From Maricaulis sp036231565 (lineage in GTDB: Bacteria; Pseudomonadota; Alphaproteobacteria; Caulobacterales; Maricaulaceae): a stretch of DNA of 64,000 nucleotides. The notes under the pieces are model-generated. The model was not told where the DNA came from and made no database searches. It saw nothing but the letters and a program-made list of their open reading frames with translations. This document shows positions 36,256-44,903 of the stretch, piece after piece. How positions within the stretch are numbered: the stretch's first letter is position 1; each line of letters starts with the position of its first letter. The position numbers were made by a program, and so were the translations under genes. The stretch lies in contig JAZAHA010000019.1 of assembly GCA_036231565.1 (NCBI GenBank), positions 1 to 64,000 on the forward strand, written 5' to 3'.

Positions 36256-36270
36256 TTAACGCCTGATTAA
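36256..36270. promoter_or_regulatory. CtrA-type box upstream of ftsZ
   Basis: TTAA (36256-36259), a 7-base spacer, then TTAA (36267-36270) is an exact match to the TTAA-N7-TTAA site of the cell-cycle regulator CtrA. It lies 68-82 bases before the ftsZ start. In Caulobacter, CtrA represses ftsZ through such a site. Confidence 0.78.
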
Positions 36271-36291
36271 GCGTCTCTGATGGAGACTGCC

Positions 36292-36296
36292 GACTC
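36292..36296. promoter_or_regulatory. GANTC (CcrM) methylation site in the ftsZ promoter region
   Basis: GACTC, 42 bases before the ftsZ ATG and 22 bases after the CtrA box, is the only GANTC in the ftsA-ftsZ gap. In Caulobacter, CcrM methylation of such sites with GcrA controls ftsZ timing. Confidence 0.6.
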
Positions 36297-36337
36297 AAGA
36301 GCCCGTTAACCTTACCGCTTCGTGCATGGGGTCCCAC

Positions 36338-37978
36338 ATGACACTGAATCTCTCCATTCCTGAAACAACCGAATTGCGGCCGCGGATTGTCGTGTTCGGT
36401 GTCGGTGGCGCCGGGGGGAACGCTGTCAACAACATGATCGAGTCGAGCCTCGAGGGCGTCGACTTCGTGGTCGCCAATACCGACGCTCAGGCGCTGACGC
36501 GCTCGAAATCGGACAAGCGCATCCAGATGGGCGCAGCGATCACCGAAGGCCTGGGGGCGGGCGCCCGGCCGGAAGTCGGCGAACAGTCGGCCGAGGACTC
36601 CATCGACGACATCCGTGAGCACCTGGCCGGTGCCCACATGGTCTTTATCACCGCCGGCATGGGTGGCGGCACGGGCACGGGCGCGGGACCGGTCGTGGCA
36701 CGGGCGGCCCGGGAAATGGGTATTCTGACCGTCGGCGTGGTGACCAAGCCGTTCCACTTCGAAGGCTCGCGCCGCATGAAACTGGCCGAGTCCGGCATCG
36801 AACAGCTGCAGCAGCATGTCGATACGCTGATCGTCATTCCGAACCAGAACCTGTTCCGTATCGCCACCGAGAAGACGACCTTTGCCGAGGCCTTCTCGAT
36901 GGCCGACCAGGTGCTGCACTCCGGTGTGCGCGGCATCACCGACCTGATGGTCATGCCGGGCCTGATCAATCTCGACTTCGCCGACGTTCGCGCCGTGATG
37001 AACGAGATGGGCAAGGCGATGATGGGTACGGGCGAGGCCTCCGGCGAGAAGCGCGCCGTCGACGCCGCCCAGGCTGCCATCTCCAACCCGCTGCTCGACG
37101 ATGTGTCGATGAAGGGCGCCACGGGCGTGCTCATCAACATCACCGGTGGCTATGACATGACGCTCTACGAGGTCGACGAAGCCGCCAACGAGATCCGTTC
37201 GGAAGTCGATCCGGAAGCCAACATCATTGTCGGTTCCACCTTTGACGAGACCATGGAAGGCTCCATGCGCGTCTCCGTCGTTGCGACGGGTATCGATGCC
37301 GAGGCCGCTGTGGTGACCGATACGCGCAGCCGTCAGCGCACCGCGCCGCAGACCGCCGAACGCTCCAGCCCGAACGATGCGATCCTGCCATGGAAGCGCA
37401 CCGGGTCCGACCGTCCGGGCCGCATCAATCCGCCCGCAACGCCCGAGCGCACCGTCGCTGCGCGTCAGGAGCCGGCTTCCGCTCGTCCGGAGACGCGCGA
37501 AGCACCGGAAACCGAAATCGAGCCGCAGGCCGAACCGCTCAAGCGGGCGGTCGGGGCGGAAGACCTGTCCGACGCGGTTGCCGATACCGAAATCACGCGT
37601 GACAGTGATCCCTATGTGATGGAAACCCGTACGGCAGCGATCTCCGAGACGCGTGTCGAGGTGCAGCAACCGCAGGTGCTGCGCGACCAGGCCCGTCTGG
37701 CCGAGGAGGCTGCCAGCCTCAACGCGCGTTACGAGCAGCGCCGCGCCACGGTGAGCCAGCCGGATCTTGCCGAGGATGATGACGAACCCAAGCGCGGTTT
37801 CTCGCTCTTCGGCCGCCGCCGCAAGCCGGCCGAACCGGCGCCGACCAAGGCCGCGCCCGTCACCAAGACAGCGCCGGTGCAGACCTCCCAGCCGCGCGCA
37901 TCGGGCGATCTGTTCGGTGACAGCCTGGAAGAGGGCGATCTGGAAATTCCGGCCTTCCTGCGCCGCCAGGCGAACTAG
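36338..37978 (+). CDS. ftsZ: Cell division GTPase FtsZ
   Basis: Tubulin-like GTPase of 546 residues that forms the Z ring. The core has VVFGVGGAGGNAVNNMIE near the start and the signature GGGTGTGAGP at about residues 107-116, ending near residue 320. A long charged linker of roughly 200 residues follows, then a conserved C-terminal peptide (DLEIPAFLRRQAN) that binds FtsA and other partners. The ATG at 36338 gives MTLNLSIPETTELRPRIVVF, aligned with Caulobacter FtsZ; the ATG at 36326 adds only four residues. Control sites lie upstream (CtrA box, GANTC) and a hairpin terminator downstream. Confidence 0.97.
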   Translation: MTLNLSIPETTELRPRIVVFGVGGAGGNAVNNMIESSLEGVDFVVANTDAQALTRSKSDKRIQMGAAITEGLGAGARPEVGEQSAEDSIDDIREHLAGAHMVFITAGMGGGTGTGAGPVVARAAREMGILTVGVVTKPFHFEGSRRMKLAESGIEQLQQHVDTLIVIPNQNLFRIATEKTTFAEAFSMADQVLHSGVRGITDLMVMPGLINLDFADVRAVMNEMGKAMMGTGEASGEKRAVDAAQAAISNPLLDDVSMKGATGVLINITGGYDMTLYEVDEAANEIRSEVDPEANIIVGSTFDETMEGSMRVSVVATGIDAEAAVVTDTRSRQRTAPQTAERSSPNDAILPWKRTGSDRPGRINPPATPERTVAARQEPASARPETREAPETEIEPQAEPLKRAVGAEDLSDAVADTEITRDSDPYVMETRTAAISETRVEVQQPQVLRDQARLAEEAASLNARYEQRRATVSQPDLAEDDDEPKRGFSLFGRRRKPAEPAPTKAAPVTKTAPVQTSQPRASGDLFGDSLEEGDLEIPAFLRRQAN

Positions 37979-37999
37979 GCTAATACGTTGAATTTCAAG

Positions 38000-38036
38000 A
38001 TGGCCCGCTGGCAGCCGCCGGCGGGCCATTTTGTTT
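38000..38036 (+). terminator. Rho-independent terminator after ftsZ
   Basis: ATGGCCCGC (38000-38008) pairs perfectly with GCGGGCCAT (38021-38029) and is followed by TTTTGTTT. It lies 21 bases after the ftsZ stop and probably ends the long dcw transcript before lpxC. Confidence 0.88.
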
Positions 38037-38212
38037 GAAGCGTCTTGCTGCGAGTGCGTAACAAAACGCAACAATGCTTTAATTGCGTGCTGGAGCCCCG
38101 TGGTGTTGTGTGCCAGCCAGGGACGACGGCATCCGTCGGGGCCTGGCCCGGTTGGCCAGACCACCGGGTAGGCCAGACCGTTGAGTAAGATAGTAGCAGG
38201 CGGCGTTAGACA

Positions 38213-39112
38213 GTGACTTACCGGCAGACATTGGCAGCCCCCGCAGTCTGTGCGGGTATCGGTCTCCACTCCGGCGAACGGGTCCGCATGGTCCTGCAAC
38301 CGGCGTCGGCCGGCTCGGGTATCCGCTTCATCCGCTCCGACATCGATGATCGCGACAACCGTATTGCGGCGCGCGCCGATGCCGTCAGCGAAGTCCGTCT
38401 GGGTACAACGCTGGAGAATGATGCCGGCGTGACGATTGCCACGGTCGAACACCTGATGGCGGCGCTGGCCGGCCTCGGTGTCGACGATGCGGTGATCGAG
38501 GTCGACGGTCCGGAAATCCCGGTGATGGACGGTTCGTCCGAGCCCTTCGTCAAGCTGATCCGCCAGGTCGGTCTGAAATCCCAGTCGGTGCCGCGCCGCG
38601 CCATCCAGGTGCTCAAGCCAGTCACGCTGGACCTGGATGATCGCCGTGCCTGCTTTCTGCCCGCGCTCAAGCCGATGATCGAGATCGAGATCGCCTTCGA
38701 GCACCAGGCCGTCGGCCGCCAGGCGTGCGTTTTCGACATCACGCCGGAAATCTTCTCCACCGATATCGCCCGGGCCCGCACTTTCGGTTTCCGCAAGGAT
38801 TACGACGCGCTGCTCGCGGCCGGTCTTGCCCGCGGCGGTTCGATGGACAATGCCGTCGTGCTCGACGACACGGGAATCGCGAATCCGGAAGGCCTGCGCT
38901 TCAAGGACGAATTCGTGCGGCACAAGGCGCTGGATGCGCTGGGTGATCTCTATCTCGCCGGCGCGCCGATCATCGGCTGCTATTCCGCCGAGCGTCCGGG
39001 CCATGCTATCAACAACATGGCCGTGCGTGCCCTGCTTGAGGATACGAGCGCCTGGAAGTGGGTGAACATGCGCGACGGCGCCACCCGGGACATGGCGCTG
39101 GCACACTCCTGA
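38213..39112 (+). CDS. lpxC: UDP-3-O-acyl-N-acetylglucosamine deacetylase LpxC
   Basis: Zinc deacetylase of 299 residues for the committed step of lipid A synthesis, so the organism makes LPS. Zinc ligands are H80 (TVEHLMAAL), H237 and D241 (FVRHKALDALGDL); the catalytic histidine is likely H264 (RPGHAINN). The start is GTG at 38213 (MTYRQTLAAP, after a weak ribosome site). A 234-base leader with small dyads separates it from the ftsZ terminator, so it probably has its own promoter. Confidence 0.97.
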   Translation: MTYRQTLAAPAVCAGIGLHSGERVRMVLQPASAGSGIRFIRSDIDDRDNRIAARADAVSEVRLGTTLENDAGVTIATVEHLMAALAGLGVDDAVIEVDGPEIPVMDGSSEPFVKLIRQVGLKSQSVPRRAIQVLKPVTLDLDDRRACFLPALKPMIEIEIAFEHQAVGRQACVFDITPEIFSTDIARARTFGFRKDYDALLAAGLARGGSMDNAVVLDDTGIANPEGLRFKDEFVRHKALDALGDLYLAGAPIIGCYSAERPGHAINNMAVRALLEDTSAWKWVNMRDGATRDMALAHS

Positions 39113-39230
39113 CACGCGGTTGACCGTCAAGGTTACTGAAGGGGTACTTTTGCCCCGGCCAATCATCCGCTACAACGCTGATTGAACGGGTGGTCGTCCG
39201 GCCGCCAAAATTGTCGAGCCCCGTGTCCCC

Positions 39231-40064
39231 ATGACCCTTTCGCCGCGTATTCTGTTTCCGCTTGCCTTTGCTGTTGTCCTGGCGGGTTGTTCTTCCAACC
39301 GTCCGGATACGGCCGTCGCCTATGTCGAGCGCCCGGCGGAAACCATCTATGCGGAAGCGATCAACCGGATGGACCGGAATCAGTACGACATCGCGGCCGC
39401 GATGTTTGACGAAGTCGAGCGCCAGCACCCGTATTCGGAATGGGCGCGCCGCTCGATGCTGATGGCGGCTTTCGCCAACTACCAGTCGAACAATTACGAG
39501 GAAGCGATTTCGGATGCCGAGCGATTCATCTCGCTGCACCCGGGCAACCGCAACGCGGCCTATGCCTACTACCTGATCGCGATCTGCTATTTCGAGCAGA
39601 TCATGGATGTCGGCCGTGACCAGGCGGCCACCCGTCAGGCGCTCGACGCGCTGGAGCAGGTGGTGCGCCGCTATCCGGAAAGCCGCTATGCGACGGATGC
39701 GCGCCTGAAGATCGACATGACGCGCGACCACCTGGCCGGCAAGGAAATGAGCGTTGGCCGCTGGTATCTGCGCCGCAATTACCACCTGGCCGCCATCAAC
39801 CGTTTCCGCAATGTGCTGCGCGATTACGGCACCACTTCGCACGTGCCCGAGGCGCTGCACCGCCTGGTGGAGTCCTATGTGGCGCTTGGTGTCGACGAAG
39901 AGGCGCGCCAGGTCGCGGCCGTGCTCGGCTATAACTTCCCGGGCAGTGAGTGGTACCAGAGCAGCTACGACCTCCTGACGCGTGAGGGCATCACGCTCGA
40001 GGTCGATCCCGAGCGCGAGGACCCGTCCTATTTCGAACGGGCCTGGCGTCGTCTGTTCGGCTGA
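39231..40064 (+). CDS. bamD: Outer membrane assembly lipoprotein BamD
   Basis: Lipoprotein of 277 residues with lipobox LAGC (cysteine 20) and five TPR-like repeats (AINRMDRNQYDIAAAMFDEV, NNYEEAISDAERFISLHP and so on). BamD is the essential partner of BamA for inserting beta-barrel proteins. It follows lpxC and precedes recN, the normal order in this group. The gene after it starts 25 bases downstream. Confidence 0.95.
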   Translation: MTLSPRILFPLAFAVVLAGCSSNRPDTAVAYVERPAETIYAEAINRMDRNQYDIAAAMFDEVERQHPYSEWARRSMLMAAFANYQSNNYEEAISDAERFISLHPGNRNAAYAYYLIAICYFEQIMDVGRDQAATRQALDALEQVVRRYPESRYATDARLKIDMTRDHLAGKEMSVGRWYLRRNYHLAAINRFRNVLRDYGTTSHVPEALHRLVESYVALGVDEEARQVAAVLGYNFPGSEWYQSSYDLLTREGITLEVDPEREDPSYFERAWRRLFG

Positions 40065-40089
40065 CGGGTCGGGGGTGCGAACGCCCTGA

Positions 40090-41787
40090 ATGCTGCTCTC
40101 CCTCTCCATTCGCAATGTCGTCCTGATCGATACGCTGGATGCGGTCTTCGAGAGCGGGCTGTGTGCCCTGACCGGCGAAACCGGCGCGGGTAAATCCATT
40201 CTTCTCGGGGCTCTGGGCCTGGCGGCCGGCGAACGGGCCGATCGCGCCCAGGTGCGCGCCGGTGCCGACGAGGCCCAGGCCGTCGCCGAATTCGACCTGC
40301 CCGACAGCCATCCCGCCCGCGCCCTGCTGGACGAGGCGGGAATCGCGGTCGAGCCCGGCGAACCCCTGATCCTGCGCCGCCGCCTTGGCGAGGACGGCCG
40401 TTCGCGCGCCCATGTCAACGACCAGGCGGCCAGTATCGGCCTCCTGCGCTCGCTGGGCGATGTGCTGGTGGAAGTCCATGGCCAGCACGATGGCCGCGGC
40501 CTGATGGATCCGAAAACCCATCGCGGCTATCTGGACACCTATGCCGGCCACGACGATCTGCGCGCCGCCTGCCGCGCGGCCTGGAAGGAGTATTCCGGGG
40601 CCCGGCGCCGGCTGGACGAGCTGGTCAGCGCCAATCGGGCCTCGGACGAGGAAAAGGCCTTTCTCACCCACGCCCTGGAAGAGCTCGAAGCCCTGTCGCC
40701 GAAGACCGGTGAAGAGGCCGAGCTGGCCGAGGAGCGTCAATTCCTGCAGGGCGCCGAGCGGGCGCTGGGCGATCTGCAGGAAGCCCAGGAGGCCCTGGCC
40801 GGCGATGGCGGCGGTCTGGAAGGCCGGCTGAACGCAGCCCTGCGGGGCCTGGAACGCGTGCGTGGCCATATCGGCGAGGGCGGCGGCGCCGCCGGCGAGG
40901 CGCTGGACCGGGCCGCCTCCGCCATCGACCGCGCATTGATCGAGTTCACCGAGGCGGAAGACGCGCTGGGCGATGCGGCCCAGGCGTTCGATGTCGAGCC
41001 CGGCCGGCTGGATGCGGTGGAGGAGCGGCTGTTCGCCCTGCGCGGCCTGTCGCGCAAGCACAGTGTCGATGTCGACGAACTGCCCGCCCTGCATGGCCGG
41101 CTCGCCGATCAGCTCGACGCGATCGAGAATGCCGCCGACCGGATTGCCGAGGCCGAGAAGGCCGTGACCGCAGCCCGCGCCCGCTATGACGATGCCGCGC
41201 ACGCCCTGTCACGCAGCCGCGAGAAGGCGGGCGAGGCGCTGGCCAAGGCCGTGGCCGCCGAATTGCCGCCGCTGAAGATGGACAAGGCGCGCTTCCGTGT
41301 CTCCGTCACCTCTGACGACGAGCGCGCGGGGCCGGACGGTCGCGACAGCGTGGTCTTCGAGGTCGCCACCAATCCCGGCGCCCCCTTCGGTGCGCTGGAC
41401 AAGATCGCATCGGGTGGCGAACTCTCCCGCTTCGGCCTCGCCCTGAAAGTCTCGCTCGCGGGCGAGGATGAGGGCCTGGTCCTGGTGTTCGACGAGGTCG
41501 ACCAGGGCGTGGGCGGCGCCGTTGCCGATGCCGTCGGCCGCCGCCTGAAACGCCTGGCCGAGAAGGGCCAGACACTGGTCGTCACCCACTCGCCGCAAGT
41601 CGCCGCCGTGGCCGATCATCACTGGAAGATCGTCAAGGATGATGACGGCAAGGGCGGGGTGCGCACCACGCTCGTCCGCCTTGAAGGCGACGAACGCCGC
41701 GAGGAAATCGCCCGCATGCTCTCCGGCGCAGAGGTGACCGATGCAGCGCGCGCCCAGGCAGATGCGCTGATGGCGGTGAAGGTTTAG
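40090..41787 (+). CDS. recN: DNA repair protein RecN
   Basis: SMC-like ATPase of 565 residues used in double-strand break repair. Walker A GETGAGKS lies at 29-36, a long coiled-coil middle follows, and the C-terminal half has the signature GGELSRFGLALK and Walker B LVLVFDEVDQGVGG. The N-terminus MLLSLSIRNVVLID fits RecN. No LexA box is clear in the 25-base gap after bamD, so transcription may come from upstream. Confidence 0.95.
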   Translation: MLLSLSIRNVVLIDTLDAVFESGLCALTGETGAGKSILLGALGLAAGERADRAQVRAGADEAQAVAEFDLPDSHPARALLDEAGIAVEPGEPLILRRRLGEDGRSRAHVNDQAASIGLLRSLGDVLVEVHGQHDGRGLMDPKTHRGYLDTYAGHDDLRAACRAAWKEYSGARRRLDELVSANRASDEEKAFLTHALEELEALSPKTGEEAELAEERQFLQGAERALGDLQEAQEALAGDGGGLEGRLNAALRGLERVRGHIGEGGGAAGEALDRAASAIDRALIEFTEAEDALGDAAQAFDVEPGRLDAVEERLFALRGLSRKHSVDVDELPALHGRLADQLDAIENAADRIAEAEKAVTAARARYDDAAHALSRSREKAGEALAKAVAAELPPLKMDKARFRVSVTSDDERAGPDGRDSVVFEVATNPGAPFGALDKIASGGELSRFGLALKVSLAGEDEGLVLVFDEVDQGVGGAVADAVGRRLKRLAEKGQTLVVTHSPQVAAVADHHWKIVKDDDGKGGVRTTLVRLEGDERREEIARMLSGAEVTDAARAQADALMAVKV

Positions 41788-41807
41788 GCCTTTCATCACC
41801 ATGTGCG

Positions 41808-41980
41808 GTGTCATCCCGGCCGGATAGCCCGCGGAGGCGGGCTGCAGGGCCAGGACCCATACGCTCAAAGACGATCCTGTTCTTCAAAAGTCGAAACCGC
41901 GCCTGCTTTCGGCCACTGCCGGTGTTTATGGGCCCCGGCTCTGCGCCCGGCCCGGGGCCGGGCATCCGGCCGGGGTGACA
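41808..41980. repeat. Intergenic palindromic repeat between recN and ligA
   Basis: The ends GTCATCCCGGCCGGAT and ATCCGGCCGGGGTGAC are inverted copies with one mismatch. Inner stretches GGACCCATA and TATGGGCCCC also mirror, and the left arm holds an AGCCCGC-ggag-GCGGGCT hairpin. The arrangement GTCATCC, hairpin, GGACCCA matches the unit at 181-334. It fills most of the 305-base gap, which otherwise has no gene. Confidence 0.75.
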
Positions 41981-42092
41981 ATACTGGTGAATTCCGGGAA
42001 CCCGCGACAAAGCCTCATCGTCCTGCCAGTCTGTCTCCGAACCGGCGCGAAGATGCCCTAATCTCGCACTTCGAATCGCAACGGAGCCGGCG

Positions 42093-44201
42093 ATGAGCGC
42101 ACTCAAGGATGTCGACACTCTCACCGCGGACGAGGCGCGGGCCGAACACAAGCGGCTGGCGAAGGAGATCGCGGCCCACGACAAGGCCTATTACCAGCAC
42201 GATGCGCCGAAGATTTCCGACGCGGCCTACGACACGCTGCGCCAGCGGCTGGAAGCGGTCGAGGCCCGTTTTCCTGATCTGGCCGGTGCCGACAGTCCGA
42301 CCCAGCGCGTCGGCGCGGCACCCTCGGGCAAGTTCGGCGAGATCGTCCATGCCGTGCCGATGCTGTCGCTGGGCAATGCCTTCAATGATGAGGACGTGGC
42401 CGATTTCGTGGGCCGTATACGGCGCTTTCTCGGCCTGGCAGAAGATGCACCCGTGGCGATCACGGCCGAGCCGAAGATCGACGGCCTGTCGGCCTCCATC
42501 CGCTACGAGAAGGGCCGCATTGTCCATGGGGCCACCCGTGGCGACGGCCAGACCGGCGAGGATGTGACGGCCAATTTGCTGACGCTGGACGACATCCCGG
42601 AAACCCTGCCGGGTTCCGGCTGGCCGGACGTGCTGGAAGTGCGTGGCGAAGTCTATATGTCGCATGAGGATTTCGCCGCGCTCAACAGGCGGCAGGAAGA
42701 GACCGGCAAGCCCGCCTACAAGAACCCCCGCAATGCCGCCGCCGGCTCGCTGCGGCAGATCGATCCGGCCATGACCGCCCAGCGCCCGCTGCGCTTTTTC
42801 GCCTATGCCTGGGGCGAGGTGAGTGCGCCGCTGGCCGAAACCCAGCTCGACGCCGTTGCGCGCCTGGGCGATTGGGGTTTCCCGACCAATCCGCTGATGA
42901 AGCGCTGCGAGAGCGTGGACGATCTCATCGCCGTCTATCGCGATATCGAGGCGAAACGCGCCACGCTGGGCTATGACATCGACGGCGTGGTCTACAAGGT
43001 CGACCGGCTGGACTGGCAGGAAAGACTGGGCTTCGTCGCCCGCGCACCGCGCTGGGCCATCGCCCACAAATTCCCCGCCGAACAGGCCACCACCATGCTG
43101 GAAGCCATCGACATCCAGGTCGGCCGTACCGGCGCACTGACGCCCGTGGCGCGGCTGACGCCGGTCACGGTCGGCGGTGTCGTGGTCACCAATGCCACCC
43201 TGCACAATCAGGACGAGCTGGAGCGCAAGGATATCCGCATCGGCGACACGGTGGTGATCCAGCGGGCCGGCGATGTCATTCCCCAGGTCGTGCGGGTGGT
43301 CGATCCGGACCGGGCGGACCGGGCAGAGCCCTTCCAATTCCCCACCGAATGCCCGGTCTGCGGCAGCCAGGCGCTGCGCGAGCACGATCCCAAGACCGGC
43401 AAGCTGGATGCGGTGCGCCGCTGTACCGGCGGGCTGATCTGCGACGCCCAGCTGAAGGAGCGGCTGAAGCATTTCGTCTCGCGCAAGGCTTTCGATATCG
43501 AGGGACTGGGCACCCGCCAGATCGACATGTTCCACGAAGAGGGCCTGGTCCGCGAACCGGCCGATATCTTCACTCTGAAACGGCGCAATGAGGCCGGTGA
43601 GATCACGCCGCCCCTGCAGGAGCGCGAAGGCTTCGGCGAGACAAGTATCGGCAATCTCTTCGCCGCTATCGACAGCCGCCGCACCATCGCCCTGGGCCGT
43701 TTCATCAATGCGCTGGGCATCCGCCATGTCGGCGAGAACACCGCCCAGCTCTTCGCACGCACCTATGGCAGCTGGAGCGCTTTCCGCCAGGCGGCGGAAA
43801 ACCTCGCCGACGAGACCGTGCGGGCCGAGATGCTGGGCATTGACGGCATCGGCAATGCCGCCGTCGAGGCGCTGGACCAGTATTTCACAGAACAGCACAA
43901 TCGCGACCTGCTGGACCGGCTGGTGGCCGAACTTTCCATCGAGGACGCCGAAGCCGTCGCCAATGACAGCCCCGTCGCCGGCAAGACGGTCGTCTTCACC
44001 GGCACGCTGGAGCGCATGACCCGCGACGAGGCCAAGGCCAAGGCGCAATCGCTGGGCGCCAAGGTGTCCGGCTCGGTGTCGGGCAAGACCGACTATCTGG
44101 TCGCCGGCCCCGGCGCCGGCTCGAAGGCGAAGAAAGCCGCCGAACTGGGCGTGGAAACGCTCACCGAGGACGAGTGGTTCGTGCTGATCGGGGAGGGGTG
44201 A
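42093..44201 (+). CDS. ligA: NAD-dependent DNA ligase LigA
   Basis: Replicative DNA ligase of 702 residues. It has the NAD-binding Ia region (HDKAYYQHDAPKISDAAYD), the adenylation lysine K128 in EPKIDGL, an OB fold, a four-cysteine zinc finger (CPVCGS...CTGGLIC) near residues 420-450, helix-hairpin-helix repeats, and a C-terminal BRCT domain (KTVVFTGTLERMTRDEAKAK onward). Length is normal. A divergent structured repeat follows the stop. Confidence 0.97.
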   Translation: MSALKDVDTLTADEARAEHKRLAKEIAAHDKAYYQHDAPKISDAAYDTLRQRLEAVEARFPDLAGADSPTQRVGAAPSGKFGEIVHAVPMLSLGNAFNDEDVADFVGRIRRFLGLAEDAPVAITAEPKIDGLSASIRYEKGRIVHGATRGDGQTGEDVTANLLTLDDIPETLPGSGWPDVLEVRGEVYMSHEDFAALNRRQEETGKPAYKNPRNAAAGSLRQIDPAMTAQRPLRFFAYAWGEVSAPLAETQLDAVARLGDWGFPTNPLMKRCESVDDLIAVYRDIEAKRATLGYDIDGVVYKVDRLDWQERLGFVARAPRWAIAHKFPAEQATTMLEAIDIQVGRTGALTPVARLTPVTVGGVVVTNATLHNQDELERKDIRIGDTVVIQRAGDVIPQVVRVVDPDRADRAEPFQFPTECPVCGSQALREHDPKTGKLDAVRRCTGGLICDAQLKERLKHFVSRKAFDIEGLGTRQIDMFHEEGLVREPADIFTLKRRNEAGEITPPLQEREGFGETSIGNLFAAIDSRRTIALGRFINALGIRHVGENTAQLFARTYGSWSAFRQAAENLADETVRAEMLGIDGIGNAAVEALDQYFTEQHNRDLLDRLVAELSIEDAEAVANDSPVAGKTVVFTGTLERMTRDEAKAKAQSLGAKVSGSVSGKTDYLVAGPGAGSKAKKAAELGVETLTEDEWFVLIGEG

Positions 44202-44206
44202 GGAGG

Positions 44207-44361
44207 CTTCCCCTGCGTCAGCGGGGGAAGTGGCCGAGCCCGGCCCTTGGGCCGGGTGAGGTCGATGGGGGTAAGTGCGCGCTGCCACGCTCGGCGCCGC
44301 TGCGCGCCGCCCCCCCCTCAGTCCGCTGACGCGGACAGCTCCCCCGCAAGCGGGGCGAGCC
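44207..44361. repeat. Structured intergenic repeat, divergent relative (copy D)
   Basis: CTTCCCC/GGGGAAG (44207-44230) is followed by TGGCCGAG and then CCCGGCCC-tt-GGGCCGGG (44239-44256), the same order as the first two hairpins of the other copies. The right end differs (TCCGC-tgac-GCGGA, then a CCCCGC-aa-GCGGGG stem). It fills the gap between ligA and the convergent lipoprotein gene. Confidence 0.6.
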
Positions 44362-44369
44362 CTTTTCCC

Positions 44370-44903
44370 CTACTCCTCCACCCGGCGGTACACCCCGTCC
44401 ACCGGCAGCTCTCCGTCGAACCCGGCGACATAGCTCAGCAGTACGGCTTCCAGCACGTCCCAGTCTTCCAGGCGGCAGGTGCCGGGTTCGACCTCGTCTT
44501 CGAAGATCTCGTAGCGATTGCGGTCGGCTTCGGCGAGGTCGTCGCATTGCGGCTGGTGATAGGCGGCGACACCGCCCTCATAGACATAGACCAGCCCGTA
44601 CAGCCACACATCGTCGCTGGGCTTCATGCCGGCATAGAGGCCCGGTGCGATCTCGCGCAGGCGCACGCCTTCATGGGGGAAGTTGGCGGTGTCGGAATGA
44701 TAGCGCCCGCCGCGCTGTTCCACATAGCCTGTCCACATCGGCCGGTCGAAGGGACGGCCGTCGGGATGGTTGGGCGTGTGGGCATAAAGGCCTTCTTCCA
44801 GCGGGAAGTCGGCCGAGAACCGGCCGATCAGGGCGCGGTCGGAATAAAAGCAGCCGCCCAGAAGGGCGGCTGCTGTGATGATGACAAGGCCGGTGCGGAT
44901 CAC
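44370..44903 (-). CDS. Predicted lipoprotein, unknown function
   Basis: Protein of 177 residues with lipobox LLGGC (cysteine 18). The mature part is rich in tyrosine, aspartate and glutamate (LAEADRNRYEIFEDEVEPGT) and probably folds as a small envelope domain. No family is recognised. Its start overlaps the aminopeptidase P stop by 4 bases, so it is translated with that gene, though no functional link is evident. Confidence 0.75.
   Translation of the reverse strand: MIRTGLVIITAAALLGGCFYSDRALIGRFSADFPLEEGLYAHTPNHPDGRPFDRPMWTGYVEQRGGRYHSDTANFPHEGVRLREIAPGLYAGMKPSDDVWLYGLVYVYEGGVAAYHQPQCDDLAEADRNRYEIFEDEVEPGTCRLEDWDVLEAVLLSYVAGFDGELPVDGVYRRVEE

Noticed and set aside
35660..39166. 1168-codon open frame on the minus strand across ftsA, ftsZ and lpxC
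   Set aside because: It is antisense to three certain genes. High GC at third codon positions keeps that frame open. It has no recognised motif.
42015..44288. 757-codon minus-strand frame across ligA
   Set aside because: Shadow of ligA, with no family motif or start signal.
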